A DNA stretch of 64,000 nt from Chitinophaga horti (GCF_022867795.2 NZ_CP107006.1:2294001-2358000), one strand, 5' to 3'. Shown: positions 26,575 through 35,698, counted from the stretch's first letter. The notes: generated from the sequence alone by a model not told the origin. Made by a program: numbers and translations.

Positions 26575-26775
26575 TCAGCTCATAGCGTGCTGCATGGAGT
26601 GTTGCGCATTCTTTTCTACCTTACGGTAATGTTTGTTCATTTTACGGAACGCGTTTCTTGCATTGTCTTTTACTTCGCCGATGGCGGAATCAACACGGTC
26701 GCGGTTACGCATGTACAGAACTACGCCAGCCGCTGCGGCGCCTAATACTGAGGCAGTGATTAAGATGCTTTTCAT
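26575..26775 (-). CDS. small YtxH-like membrane-anchored stress protein
   Basis: A 66-residue protein with an N-terminal hydrophobic segment (about 2-21, ILITASVLGAAAAGVVLYM) followed by a charged helix with DNARNAFRKMNKHYRK. This is the layout of YtxH/general-stress small proteins. The ATG at 26775 is chosen because the 15 residues coded upstream are unlike the family and contain no ribosome site. It is monocistronic, with its own terminator. No enzymatic role is expected. The 241-bp gap upstream (26776-27016) shows no feature that can be supported. Confidence 0.75.
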   Translation of the reverse strand: MKSILITASVLGAAAAGVVLYMRNRDRVDSAIGEVKDNARNAFRKMNKHYRKVEKNAQHSMQHAMS

Positions 26776-27016
26776 GGCTAATAAGTTTGTTTGATGAGTA
26801 AAAAACAAGCATCGTACCAAAAACGAAATTGTGGGTATGCCAACTAACGTACAGGAGCCTACCAGGTGCTGCTCTACTGCATTGATTTTAATAGTATTAA
26901 GCGTTTTAACAGATCTTTAAACGCGGGTGTGGCAAATGGGGCATTTGGGGTGAAATTGTTGCGGATTTTTGGCAACGATGAGCACTTTTGTGGCCTCGAA
27001 TCGTTAATTTGCCGCC

Positions 27017-27484
27017 ATGTCACGTACCTACCGTATCAAAGCCACACAGCATTTACCGATCACACTTGCCGAAGCATGGGATTTTTTCAGCCGACCAGAG
27101 AATCTCGCGAAGATAACACCTGGCGACATGGCATTTACCGTTACAAGTGAGCCGTCTGCCGCACACATCTACGCAGGACAAGTGATAGAATATACGTTAA
27201 AGCCATTATTCGGGATACCGGTGTACTGGATGACGGAGATCACGCACGTGAAAGACGGGGAATATTTTGTGGACGAGCAGCGGTTTGGCCCGTACAGCCT
27301 GTGGCATCACCAGCACCATTTCCGCGAAGTGGCAGGCGGCGTGGAAATGACCGACATTGTCCATTACCGCATTCCGTACGGCTTCATTGGCGACATTGCG
27401 AACGCGCTGCTTGTAGGCAAGAAAGTAAAAGGTATTTTCGACTACCGGAAAATAGCGGTAGAAAAGTTATTCCCATTACGATAA
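27017..27484 (+). CDS. SRPBCC-fold ligand-binding protein
   Basis: A 155-residue START/SRPBCC-type protein (ITLAEAWDFFSRPENLAKITP at the N-terminus, and the central VYWMTEITHVKDGEYFVDEQRFGPYSLWHHQHHF). Such proteins bind hydrophobic ligands in a helix-grip cavity, and many are annotated as CDP-paratose 2-epimerase-like or polyketide-cyclase-like. The His-rich WHHQHHF is typical of this branch. Function here is unknown. It ends inside the convergent gene at 27476 (9-bp overlap). TTAATTTG at 27004-27011, 5 nt before the ATG, is a 7 of 8 match to the -7 box. Confidence 0.82.
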   Translation: MSRTYRIKATQHLPITLAEAWDFFSRPENLAKITPGDMAFTVTSEPSAAHIYAGQVIEYTLKPLFGIPVYWMTEITHVKDGEYFVDEQRFGPYSLWHHQHHFREVAGGVEMTDIVHYRIPYGFIGDIANALLVGKKVKGIFDYRKIAVEKLFPLR

Positions 27485-27949
27485 CTTCTCCAGTTCGCGG
27501 CGGTAATCATATTGCAGATCTTCATGCTGCGCGTCGATCAGTTTACCAATCTTCTTTAACTGCTGGGCGTACATGCTCATGATGGCTACGCTATCGCGCA
27601 TACGAATGCCGGAGGTTTTCACTTTACGGCAAAAGTACAGGAGCAATTCTATTTCGGCAGGTTTAGAGCCTGCGTAACGTACATGTTTATTGGTGATGCG
27701 GAGGATCTTACGCAGGTTCTTTTTTACGAAATAGAGACCGGCAGTGGAGAGGTTCGCAAACTCTTCGTCCATCAAAGCCTTTACGGAAGCGATGTACTGT
27801 TCGGGATCATGCGCTTCGAAGAGCAGGTAAGTGAGCAGCTCTTTATTCTCCTTTTTATACTTGGATAGCCGCACACATAACTCTACGAGCTGGGCATGCG
27901 GCACGTCCTGTAATTCCTTTTTAAGTTCGTTAACCGAGGCGGTCTTCAT
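27476..27949 (-). CDS. conserved helical hypothetical protein
   Basis: A 157-residue, Lys- and Leu-rich, almost wholly helical protein starting MKTASVNELKKELQDVPHAQLVELC. No signal peptide, transmembrane helix or catalytic motif is seen. I do not recognise the family with certainty. It starts 9 bp after the AHSA1-like gene, so it may be the last gene of the long minus-strand run that begins with pxpB; it overlaps the convergent SRPBCC gene by 9 bp. Confidence 0.75.
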   Translation of the reverse strand: MKTASVNELKKELQDVPHAQLVELCVRLSKYKKENKELLTYLLFEAHDPEQYIASVKALMDEEFANLSTAGLYFVKKNLRKILRITNKHVRYAGSKPAEIELLLYFCRKVKTSGIRMRDSVAIMSMYAQQLKKIGKLIDAQHEDLQYDYRRELEKLS

Positions 27950-27958
27950 GCGGCGGTG

Positions 27959-28339
27959 CTAGTCTTGGTAAAAGTCGATCAACGAGCCGAAGTAGGCATC
28001 GTTCCAGCCTTCCACAATGTCGTCATATGCTTCATCGGGAATGTTGGAATGTTTCAGTTCGGCGGAAGTGCCTTTTTTATGCGGATGCAGGATAATTGTT
28101 ACGATAGATGCTTCTTCCTGGTCGCCGAAATACCATTCCTGTACGATCTTACGATCTTCCTCAAACTCGATGTTGCGGCCGGCGATGCTGTCGTCCCAAA
28201 GGGAAAATTCAGAGCCTGGTTCGGTGCTCATGATCGCAGGTTCACCGCTCCACAGGCGGATGGTAGCCGGATTGGTGAGCGCTTTATACACATCTTCCGG
28301 CGGTGCGGCCAGTACGAAATGCTTTTTATAATCTTTCAT
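27959..28339 (-). CDS. AHSA1/START-like SRPBCC protein
   Basis: A 126-residue protein with the AHSA1 pattern: an opening KKHFVLAAPPEDVYKALTNPATIRLWSGEPA and a closing helix with EGWNDAYFGSLIDFYQD. This fits the Hsp90-activator-homology branch of the SRPBCC fold. It is short for the family and lacks the N-terminal Aha1 domain, as do most bacterial members. The role is unknown. It is co-directional with the NRAMP gene upstream (gap 17 bp) and the hypothetical gene downstream (gap 9 bp). Confidence 0.87.
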   Translation of the reverse strand: MKDYKKHFVLAAPPEDVYKALTNPATIRLWSGEPAIMSTEPGSEFSLWDDSIAGRNIEFEEDRKIVQEWYFGDQEEASIVTIILHPHKKGTSAELKHSNIPDEAYDDIVEGWNDAYFGSLIDFYQD

Positions 28340-28356
28340 GTGGCAAAACTACTAAA

Positions 28357-29535
28357 TCAGGCGGATAACCAATTCTTAATTGTGACAATACACAGCCATC
28401 CCATTACCGCTACGACCGTCCACCCCGCCGCCTGCATCCATACCGGGTGACGATAAGCCACTACCAGCGAAGGGCGGGAAGCCGCGATGAGGATCACGGC
28501 CAGTGCCACCGGCAATATGAGCCCGTTGAGTGCGCCGGCGGTGACGAGTAACGTAACCGGATTGCCTACCATTACAAATACAATAGTGGAGAAGACGATA
28601 AAGCCGGTAATCCACCACTTGTCGTGTTTGGCGATCAGCGGATGAAAGGTTTTGAGGAACGACACCGAGGTGTAGGCTGCGCCTACTACGGATGTGATAG
28701 CAGCGCTCCATAACACCACGCCGAAGAAGCGGTAGCCCACCTCCCCTGCTGCCACGCGAAACACATCGGCAGCCGGGTTTTTCGGATCTAAGGTGGTGCC
28801 GGCGGTCACAACACCCAAAGCCGCCAGGAACAACAGCGTGCGCATCAACCCGGTAATAAAAATGCCGTTTACAGCAGCCCGGCTCACCACAGGGACCGAC
28901 TGCGGACCGCTGATGCCTGCATCCAGCAACCTGTGCGCACCGGCAAAGCTGATATACCCGCCAACCGTGCCTCCCACCAGTGTAATGATAGCGTTAGCGT
29001 CGATGGCAGACGGCCATACACTCTGCTTCACCGCATCCAGCACGGGAGGGTGTGAGCTAACGGCCACATACAGCGTGAGTAATATCATCAATATGCCCAG
29101 CCAGCGGGCGAAGTGGTCCATCATTTTGCCGGCTTCCTTCATCCAGAAGATGACAAGCGCGAGTACGCCGCTGAGGATGGCGCCGTAAGTTACAGGCATG
29201 CCTGTTAGCACATTGATGCCCAGGCCACAACCGCCAATGTTGGCGATGTTGAAGGCCAGGCCGCCGATTACCACCAGTCCGGCCAACAAGTAGCCAAGCC
29301 CGGGTAATAATCTATTGGAAAGATCCTGCGCGCGTGTATCAGTGACCGTTAGTACCCGCCAGATGTTCAGCTGTGCGCCGATATCGAGCAGTATAGACAC
29401 CAGTATTACGAACGCGAATGCAGCGGCCAGTTGTTGAGTGAATACGGTGGTTTGGGTAATAAAACCCGGTCCTATGGCAGATGTAGCCATCAGGAAAATA
29501 GCGCCGCCCACGGCGGATGCAGTTTGTTTTTTCAA
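28357..29535 (-). CDS. NRAMP-family divalent-metal/oxoproline-linked transporter (YcsG-like)
   Basis: A 392-residue, 10-11-helix NRAMP-fold transporter (GAIFLMATSAIGPGFITQTTVF in helix 1). The canonical metal-binding DPGN of helix 1 is not present; the corresponding segment reads IGPGF, so metal transport is doubtful. It starts with TTG inside the TTGA overlap with the pxpA stop (29535-29532); a longer frame from 29625 overlaps pxpA by about 90 bp and is unlikely. Its place directly behind pxpA matches Bacillus ycsFG, where the NRAMP-like YcsG accompanies the oxoprolinase genes. It may import 5-oxoproline or a related acid. Confidence 0.85.
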   Translation of the reverse strand: MKKQTASAVGGAIFLMATSAIGPGFITQTTVFTQQLAAAFAFVILVSILLDIGAQLNIWRVLTVTDTRAQDLSNRLLPGLGYLLAGLVVIGGLAFNIANIGGCGLGINVLTGMPVTYGAILSGVLALVIFWMKEAGKMMDHFARWLGILMILLTLYVAVSSHPPVLDAVKQSVWPSAIDANAIITLVGGTVGGYISFAGAHRLLDAGISGPQSVPVVSRAAVNGIFITGLMRTLLFLAALGVVTAGTTLDPKNPAADVFRVAAGEVGYRFFGVVLWSAAITSVVGAAYTSVSFLKTFHPLIAKHDKWWITGFIVFSTIVFVMVGNPVTLLVTAGALNGLILPVALAVILIAASRPSLVVAYRHPVWMQAAGWTVVAVMGWLCIVTIKNWLSA

Positions 29536-30272
29536 GGGTAGCGGATAATTAACCGGTGATCTCTTAATGATTGGTTGATGCGTTGCGCGAAGGCGGCGGC
29601 ATGTTCGCCATCGCCATGCAGGCAAATAGTTTCGGCGATGATCGGTACGATGTCGCCGGTGATAGCAGTTACTTTACCGGTGGTGACCATTTGTATTACC
29701 TGCTCCACGGCCAGGTCTTCGCTTTTGATGACTGCGCCCGGCATGCTACGGGGCGACAAAGTGCCATCGTCCAGGTAACTGCGGTCGGCAAATACTTCGG
29801 ATACGGCGGTAAGACCGGCGTTCGTGGCTTCGCTGATAAGCAGGCTGCCACTGAGGCCATAAAGCTTAAGTTCAGGATCTACATCTTTGATGGCGCCGGC
29901 AATGATTACCGACATTTCGCGGGACGTGGCCGCCATGTTGTACAGCGCGCCATGCGGTTTTACGTGATGCAGTTTTGCGCCCTGCTCGCGGCAGATGTGA
30001 TGCAGGGCATACACCTGGCTCGTGATAAGGTCGTACAGTTCATTGCCTTCCAGTTGCTGGTTGGTGCGACCGAAATTTGCTTTGTCGTTAAACCCGGGAT
30101 GTGCCCCGATGGCCACGTCGTATTGCATGGCCAGGTCGACGGTTGAGCGCATCGTGTGTTCGTCGCCGGCATAGGCGCCACAGGCAATGTTGGAGCTGCT
30201 GATAAAAGGCATGATCGCCGCATCGTTACCGATGCCCTCTCCCATATCGCAGTTCAGATCAATATAATGCAT
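29532..30272 (-). CDS. pxpA: 5-oxoprolinase subunit A (LamB/YcsF family)
   Basis: A 246-residue protein beginning DLNCDMGEG, the family signature; HPGFNDKANFGR and VKPHGALYN are also present. With PxpB and PxpC it opens 5-oxoproline to glutamate with ATP. The start at 30272 overlaps the pxpC stop by 14 bp, which fits tight coupling; an upstream start at 30344 is rejected. Oddity: the usual ACG(F/Y)HAGD reads ACGAYAGDE here, so the conserved His is replaced by Tyr34. The effect on activity is unknown. Confidence 0.93.
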   Translation of the reverse strand: MHYIDLNCDMGEGIGNDAAIMPFISSSNIACGAYAGDEHTMRSTVDLAMQYDVAIGAHPGFNDKANFGRTNQQLEGNELYDLITSQVYALHHICREQGAKLHHVKPHGALYNMAATSREMSVIIAGAIKDVDPELKLYGLSGSLLISEATNAGLTAVSEVFADRSYLDDGTLSPRSMPGAVIKSEDLAVEQVIQMVTTGKVTAITGDIVPIIAETICLHGDGEHAAAFAQRINQSLRDHRLIIRYP

Positions 30273-31251
30273 AAGCTTGTAGCCACTTTTCAAGTTGTAA
30301 TGTACACGCATTCCCGAGCAATTGCAAACGTTGCAGCTGATCATGGTGTAGTTGCACAGCGTCGTTTACCGACACCAGGGTAAAGCGCACGGCCTGCATG
30401 GGCCTGTGTTGTGCGAGTGAAGGCAGGTCTGCCGCAATCACATGTGCGATACGCGGATAACCACCTGTCGTCTGATGATCTGCCGTAAGGATGATCATTT
30501 GTCCGTCGGGCATGAGTTGTATAGCCCCGCGGGTAACGCCGGAGGAAAGCAGCTCGCCAGCCCTATAGTGTTTCAGTGCCAAGCCTTCGAGTCGGTAACC
30601 CATACGGTCGCAGTGTTTGGTGCAGCTGAAATCGTGCGTCAACAGCTGCTCCGGGTCGCTGAGCGATGTAAACTCACTGCCCGCGGTGATGCGCAGGTTG
30701 GTGGTAGTATACATGTTCTGCGTATAGATCATCCAGGGAAGGATTTTGAAGTCCTTATGATCGAGCAGTTTTGTAAAGTTCGCGCGCTGTCGTAACGGCA
30801 GCTGATCATTCTTTTGCAACGCGCGCCCCTGGAAGCCACCGGCGGCTGCCTTCAGGTGCGTGCTATAACTGCCCATCCAGGGCTGAATGTCGAAGCCGCC
30901 CCTTACCGCCATGTAACATCGTGCGCCCGATACAGGACCTTTGAAGTACAGGAGCGCCTGTGCTGCCACAAGCACCGGCTTGTTAAGCGGCAACACGCGG
31001 CCATCGATCATAGCGGTAAAATCTCCGCCAGAAAGAGCGATGACCGTACCCGATTCAAACAGGAAAGAGGAAGCAGGAAAATGCATCTCCAGCACGCCCT
31101 CCTCCGGTTTATTGCCGACCAGTGCGTTGACGGCACGAACGGCGATGCGGTCCATGGCGCCGCCTGGATTGATACCCAGGTGCTGTGAGCCGTAGCGGCC
31201 CAGGTCCTGGATAGTGTCCATTAGTCCGGGTTGTAATACGCGTATGCTCAC
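30259..31251 (-). CDS. pxpC: 5-oxoprolinase subunit C (biotin-dependent carboxyltransferase-like)
   Basis: A 330-residue protein of the KipA/PxpC family. It opens RVLQPGLMDTIQDLGRYGSQHLGINPGGAMD, the family start, and contains CDRMGYRLEG and TTGGYPRIAHVI. It partners with PxpB to form the ATP-dependent 5-oxoprolinase. Its ATG overlaps the pxpB stop by four bases (31251-31248). The length is typical. Confidence 0.95.
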   Translation of the reverse strand: MSIRVLQPGLMDTIQDLGRYGSQHLGINPGGAMDRIAVRAVNALVGNKPEEGVLEMHFPASSFLFESGTVIALSGGDFTAMIDGRVLPLNKPVLVAAQALLYFKGPVSGARCYMAVRGGFDIQPWMGSYSTHLKAAAGGFQGRALQKNDQLPLRQRANFTKLLDHKDFKILPWMIYTQNMYTTTNLRITAGSEFTSLSDPEQLLTHDFSCTKHCDRMGYRLEGLALKHYRAGELLSSGVTRGAIQLMPDGQMIILTADHQTTGGYPRIAHVIAADLPSLAQHRPMQAVRFTLVSVNDAVQLHHDQLQRLQLLGNACTLQLEKWLQAYALY

Positions 31252-31961
31252 GAGGTGGATTTAAGTTGATGGAACTGTTCAATTGAGATCGGCTCAAACG
31301 TTACCTGGTCGCCGGGTTGGCACCAGGCTGCGGGTGTACGTTCCGGGTCGAACATGCGTAATGGTGTTTGGCCGATGATATTCCAGCCGCCGGGCGATGC
31401 CAGTGGGTAAACGCCTGTTTGTGCGCCTGCTATGCCGACGCTGCCTGCCGGTACGAGCGGCCTGGGCTTCGATAACCGGGGTGCTATCAGGCGTTCATCT
31501 ACCGTACCCATATAAGGGAAACCAGGCAGGAAGCCTAACATGTACACCCTATACGTTCGGCCGGTATGTAACGCGATGAGTTGTTCGAGCGATAAGTTCT
31601 TTTGTGCAGCCAGCGCTTCCACATCCAGCCCCAGCGAAGGATCATAACATACAGGGATGCTGATATCACGGCCCGCAGTAACCTCCGTGGCAGTGATGTC
31701 GTCCAGTAAATCACGCACCTGCAGGCTTACCCAGTCTGCCACATCTTTATTAATCTTAGCATAAATGTAAAGTGCGTCGTACACGACGGTGAGCGAGGCA
31801 TATGCAGGAATGAGATCACGCACCCAGGGAAGCTGCAACTGTGTGATCCGGCGAAAAGCCGACATCACCTGGTGATTCACGACCGGGTCTATCTGCTGTG
31901 ACCAGTTCAGTAATAACGCGTTTTCGCCCTGCTGTATAATGTCGAATGAGGATGCCTGCAC
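31248..31961 (-). CDS. pxpB: 5-oxoprolinase subunit B (KipI family)
   Basis: A 237-residue KipI/PxpB protein. Hallmarks: GRTYRVYMLGFLPGFPYMG, VPAGSVGIAGAQTGVYP and SPGGWNIIGQTPLRMF. It is the first gene of a compact minus-strand operon pxpB-pxpC-pxpA-NRAMP, with overlaps between all four genes. It acts in the cytoplasm. The order B-C-A followed by a transporter differs from the ycsFGI-kipIA order in Bacillus but holds the same set of parts. Confidence 0.95.
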   Translation of the reverse strand: MQASSFDIIQQGENALLLNWSQQIDPVVNHQVMSAFRRITQLQLPWVRDLIPAYASLTVVYDALYIYAKINKDVADWVSLQVRDLLDDITATEVTAGRDISIPVCYDPSLGLDVEALAAQKNLSLEQLIALHTGRTYRVYMLGFLPGFPYMGTVDERLIAPRLSKPRPLVPAGSVGIAGAQTGVYPLASPGGWNIIGQTPLRMFDPERTPAAWCQPGDQVTFEPISIEQFHQLKSTS

Positions 31962-31988
31962 AAACTAAAAGTACGAAATTCCGGGCGG

Positions 31989-32807
31989 TTATTGCGATTG
32001 CTTCATGAGGCTGTAAAGGATCTTCTGCTCCCCTTCACTCATAGCCGCACCTTTCGTAGAATCGGCCGGATTAAACTTTCGGCGGAAAGCCTCCACGGCG
32101 CCGGTGCTGTCCTGCACATTGTAACCTACGATACGTAAGGCCATCTTCGTATCGAAATTGGCAGGCAGGCTTACAGCACTCGTATCAAACCAAAGCCCGA
32201 AGCCCTTCTCGGCCAGTTGCTGCCAGGGGAAATACACACTGGGATCTACCTTACGGCGGGGTGCAATATCGCCGTGGCCGATGAAGTTCGCAGCAGGAAT
32301 ATTGTAGCGGTGTTTGAGTGTGTCGAGCAACACGAGCAGACTACGCACCTGCATGGGCGCGAAGGGCTCCGTGCCATTGTTATCTAATTCAATACCGATA
32401 GAAGTTGAATTAATGTCCGTCACATTGCCCCACTTGGCCGCGCCGCCATGCCAGGCGCGCAGGTAGTCGTTGAGCATATGATGCACCACACCATCGCGGC
32501 AAATGACATAGTGCGCACTTACTTGGGTACGCGTCATCGTAAAGGTCTTAAGCGTTTGCTCGCAGGAGTTTTGGGCCGTATGATGAATGATGACGAAGTT
32601 CGGTTTACGGAGATTAAAGTTCACCGTACCTGCCCACCAGGCCGTTGGTTGCACTGAATCAACAGGTAGACCAATGGGCTGGTCCTGCAGTCCGCGGGCG
32701 AGGCTTTTCGCCTGTTGGCGGTATACTTTATTGGTGGCTTTATAAGGCTGCGGCGCGCAACTGCAAAGGGCCAGCAGGGCGAGTATGATTCCGTTTCGTG
32801 TGCTCAT
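31989..32807 (-). CDS. lipoprotein N-acetylmuramoyl-L-alanine amidase (Amidase_2)
   Basis: A 272-residue protein. A lipoprotein signal ends LCSCAP (Cys about 17), so it is membrane-anchored in the periplasm or on the outer membrane. The Amidase_2 (PGRP-like) fold follows: zinc His in FVIIHHTAQNSC, the GIELDNNG strand, and GHGDIAPRRKVDPSVYFPW with the second His and the Asp/Glu ligands. It would cleave the bond between MurNAc and L-Ala in peptidoglycan, perhaps for recycling like AmiD. The C-terminal 60 residues (about 210-272) form a small helical region of the peptidoglycan-binding type. Confidence 0.93.
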   Translation of the reverse strand: MSTRNGIILALLALCSCAPQPYKATNKVYRQQAKSLARGLQDQPIGLPVDSVQPTAWWAGTVNFNLRKPNFVIIHHTAQNSCEQTLKTFTMTRTQVSAHYVICRDGVVHHMLNDYLRAWHGGAAKWGNVTDINSTSIGIELDNNGTEPFAPMQVRSLLVLLDTLKHRYNIPAANFIGHGDIAPRRKVDPSVYFPWQQLAEKGFGLWFDTSAVSLPANFDTKMALRIVGYNVQDSTGAVEAFRRKFNPADSTKGAAMSEGEQKILYSLMKQSQ

Positions 32808-32852
32808 AAGATAAATATAGCATAATGCTGAGCAAATTCACTGCCAAAGCCG

Positions 32853-33419
32853 TCACCTTCGTCGGAACAGCGGTTTGGTCGGGTAACTGCGATGTTTGGT
32901 CGCATTGTTCACCAATAGTGCCACTGCGAGTAGTATCAGCACGCCCGTCAGCACCGGGCAAAGTACGTACAGGAAGCCTAACGATTCAATTCTCGGCGTG
33001 CCCATATTTGCGATAAGTGCCGTAGCGCCTCCCGGCGGATGCAGTGTTTTGGTGATCTGCATTGCCACGATCGACAAGGCCACGGCGATAGCGCCGCCCA
33101 GCCATAGTTCGGTAGGGAATAATTTATGACAGATAACGCCAATGATCGCACTGATCAGATGACCGCCCACAAGGTTACGCGGTTGCGCAAGCGGACTATT
33201 GATCACGCCGTAAATAAGTACTGAAGAAGCCCCAAAGGAGCCTATGAGGAAAAGGTTTTCGTGTGCAATAAGGTATTTGCTGTGTACAAAGCCGATCAGG
33301 CCAATGCCGAGGAAGGCGCCGAGAAAGGTGACAATGTGTTCTCTGGTGTCGATAAGCGTTTCGCGATATAGAATGTATTTTACTTTACGGTAACTCCGTT
33401 TAATCCGTTTAACAGGCAT
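32853..33419 (-). CDS. HPP-family integral membrane protein
   Basis: A 188-residue membrane protein with a basic N-terminal tail and about four transmembrane helices. The family name motif is visible as HPPGGATAL, together with FGASSVLIYGV and SPLAQPRNLVGGHLISA, the most conserved segments. HPP proteins are implicated in nitrite transport in plastids and cyanobacteria; the bacterial role is otherwise unclear. It stands alone, 45 bp from the amidase gene downstream. Confidence 0.93.
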   Translation of the reverse strand: MPVKRIKRSYRKVKYILYRETLIDTREHIVTFLGAFLGIGLIGFVHSKYLIAHENLFLIGSFGASSVLIYGVINSPLAQPRNLVGGHLISAIIGVICHKLFPTELWLGGAIAVALSIVAMQITKTLHPPGGATALIANMGTPRIESLGFLYVLCPVLTGVLILLAVALLVNNATKHRSYPTKPLFRRR

Positions 33420-33466
33420 GTTTTGGTGGCAAATTTGTATCTGGGCGCAAAGTTAACTAATCAAAA

Positions 33467-33931
33467 CTATCGTTCAAACCCCTCCTTCGCCATACTCCAG
33501 CACTCATCCAATGCCATGATCCTTGGTTTAAAGAACGAAATGACGACCGGCCACTGCTGCTGATCAAAGATGTTGGCGGGTTTCAGTTCTTTGGATATAA
33601 TGCTTTGCAGCTGCCCGTACTCATTACTCACCTCCTCCTGCCAATTCCACTGTTCGCCCAGGGTCTCATGCAAGAAGCCCTGCAATTGCACCAACTGCTG
33701 GTAATAGCGCTTACGGGTCGCCGCATCCGGATGATCGATGACGATCGCGATGGTGGCCTGTTTGGTGTCGGCCTCCATGGTGAAACGAATATGTTTAATG
33801 CCGGTCTTGTAATTGATCCAGTTGATCTTTGCCCCGTCTGCCGACAGGATGGGCGACATGTATTTGCCGAAGGTGGTCCAGAACGCCTGTCTTAACTGCG
33901 ATGCCTCTTGCCTGGTGTACATAGCCTGCAA
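33467..33931 (-). CDS. DUF4268-family protein
   Basis: A 154-residue soluble protein with the DUF4268 pattern: REAFWTTFGKYM-like start (RQAFWTTFGKYM), WINYKTGIKHIRFTMEAD, and a C-terminal VISFFKPRIMALDECWSMAKE. The domain is often fused to restriction-related modules, but the short stand-alone Bacteroidota forms have no known role. The start is at Met1 or Met4. Confidence 0.82.
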   Translation of the reverse strand: MQAMYTRQEASQLRQAFWTTFGKYMSPILSADGAKINWINYKTGIKHIRFTMEADTKQATIAIVIDHPDAATRKRYYQQLVQLQGFLHETLGEQWNWQEEVSNEYGQLQSIISKELKPANIFDQQQWPVVISFFKPRIMALDECWSMAKEGFER

Positions 33932-33948
33932 AAATAAGTATTCCGTCT

Positions 33949-35646
33949 TTAATCCACGAGCAGCTTAACGCCGGCCGGGCCCTTCGCCGTGGTTTTAATG
34001 CCGCCGTTAGCCAGCCTTTCGTGCCTTACCCGCACGATGCCGTGTGGCGTAGGGAATGTTCCCTCCGCAAAGCTTAAATCGCCTAAATGGGGCTTTATTT
34101 TGATGATTTTACAACCGGGGGCGGCTACGGTAATGCCAAGTACATGTTCTGTAAGCCATGGCGCCGGACCGGAAGCCCAGCCATGGCATAAACTGTGGCG
34201 AAAACCTTTGTAGCAGTAGGCGCCGTAATCACCGTGAATGTCCTTTTGCCCGGGCAGCACGAACGTATCGATGCGGGAAGCATTGGGCAGCCAGTCCATG
34301 TTGAAGTCTTCCCAGAAAGTGGTGGCACCCAGGTCCAGCATGGCACCCCAGTACGTGCGGATGTCGTTCATCGCGCCCTTGTAGTCGCCGGCGAGGGCTT
34401 TAGCCTGTAACATGTAGTAACCGTAGAAGGTAGAATAGTTTTTTACGCCGCCAACGCTCAGCACCTCGGTGTTCATCTTTTGTGCGGGGGCGAGTTTAGC
34501 CAGGGCGAGCAGCGCTGCGGCCTGTTTGGATTGATGATGATCCGGCGTGTGTTTGCGCAGACGGGCGGCGGCGTCCTGGCATAAACTGGCCAGTGTCGGA
34601 TCGTTCAATACTGCTGCCAGCTGCGCGCCGGCATCCATACTCATGAGGAGCAGTGATTGTAAACCGGCGTGTACGGCTTGCGGATCTTCGCTGGATGGCC
34701 AGTCGAGGAAACGCGTACCGTCGAGCTTTTCCTGGTTGTCGGCACCTATTTTAGTACGCAGGTGTTTCAAGAGTTCTTTTAGATAAGTGTGTTGTTGCTG
34801 CAGGTATTGCTTATCACCGCTATACTGGTACCAGTCACGCTGGATGATGATCCACCAAAGGGAATAGGCGCTGATGCCGTTCATGTAACGTGGTAAGGGA
34901 GTGATGTCGCGCGTGAGATCGAGACTTAACGGCACTACTTCATGCGCACCAAAAACCGCGTTGATCGTGGCTACTTCCGGGTGCATATCGCCCAGCCATA
35001 CTAAACGATCGCGTTTGATGCCGTCCCACAGGTATTCCTGCATGTTGAGATGCACGGTGTAGGCGGCAGTCTGCCAGATGCGGTTGAGTTTTTCGTCACT
35101 GCACCTGAACGACCCTACATAAGGAATGTCGCGGTATACGGAGATGGCGCGGGCTTCTTTAAGGGGCAGCTGATCTTTTTCATCCACCACATCGATGCGT
35201 ATAAAACGGAAGCCCGTGTTGCCAACTTCGAGCTTACCGTACGAAGGCACTTCCACGATCATGTCGCGCATGGCGTGGTCGTTGGTGGCGTTCTGTTTCG
35301 GTTCGATCTCGCTCATGGCTTCGGATACAGATTCGCCGAAACGCACGCGCAATTTTACAGGGCGGTTCTGCGGAGAAGCGCCGGCGACGAGTTGCAGGCC
35401 GCCGTGTATCTCACGACCATAATCCAGCATGATATAAGCACCCGGCTTCATGAAACAAAGCGGGTTGCCGGACAAGTCGGCCTGACCGTTTCCGGGAAGT
35501 AATAAACGTTCGGGATTAGTGATGCGGCCTTCCTGTTTTAAAATCTTTACAGGAGCGAGGTAGCTGCGCGTGAGCGGCGACACTTGTTGTGCAGTCAGCG
35601 TTGACGTAAAGGCAAACAGGACGAGGACCAGGAAGGTATACTTCAT
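33949..35646 (-). CDS. secreted alpha-L-rhamnosidase (GH78-like)
   Basis: A 565-residue protein with a signal peptide (about 1-19, ending TAQQ). The N-terminal beta region (about 25-170) is followed by an (alpha/alpha)6 barrel that opens WQTAAYTVHLNMQEYLWDGIKRDRLVWLGDMHPE. The D and R of DGIKRDR and the GD pair are the GH78 catalytic-site signature, with FWEDFNMDWL further on. It is shorter than most GH78 enzymes, which carry extra beta domains. It would release L-rhamnose from oligosaccharides in the periplasm or outside. It follows the GH106 gene by 52 bp on the same strand and lies next to the rhamnose catabolic operon. Confidence 0.9.
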   Translation of the reverse strand: MKYTFLVLVLFAFTSTLTAQQVSPLTRSYLAPVKILKQEGRITNPERLLLPGNGQADLSGNPLCFMKPGAYIMLDYGREIHGGLQLVAGASPQNRPVKLRVRFGESVSEAMSEIEPKQNATNDHAMRDMIVEVPSYGKLEVGNTGFRFIRIDVVDEKDQLPLKEARAISVYRDIPYVGSFRCSDEKLNRIWQTAAYTVHLNMQEYLWDGIKRDRLVWLGDMHPEVATINAVFGAHEVVPLSLDLTRDITPLPRYMNGISAYSLWWIIIQRDWYQYSGDKQYLQQQHTYLKELLKHLRTKIGADNQEKLDGTRFLDWPSSEDPQAVHAGLQSLLLMSMDAGAQLAAVLNDPTLASLCQDAAARLRKHTPDHHQSKQAAALLALAKLAPAQKMNTEVLSVGGVKNYSTFYGYYMLQAKALAGDYKGAMNDIRTYWGAMLDLGATTFWEDFNMDWLPNASRIDTFVLPGQKDIHGDYGAYCYKGFRHSLCHGWASGPAPWLTEHVLGITVAAPGCKIIKIKPHLGDLSFAEGTFPTPHGIVRVRHERLANGGIKTTAKGPAGVKLLVD

Positions 35647-35698
35647 GATACAAAATAGCGCTTCAGCGCGCAGTATGCCGATTTAATTTGATAAACGG

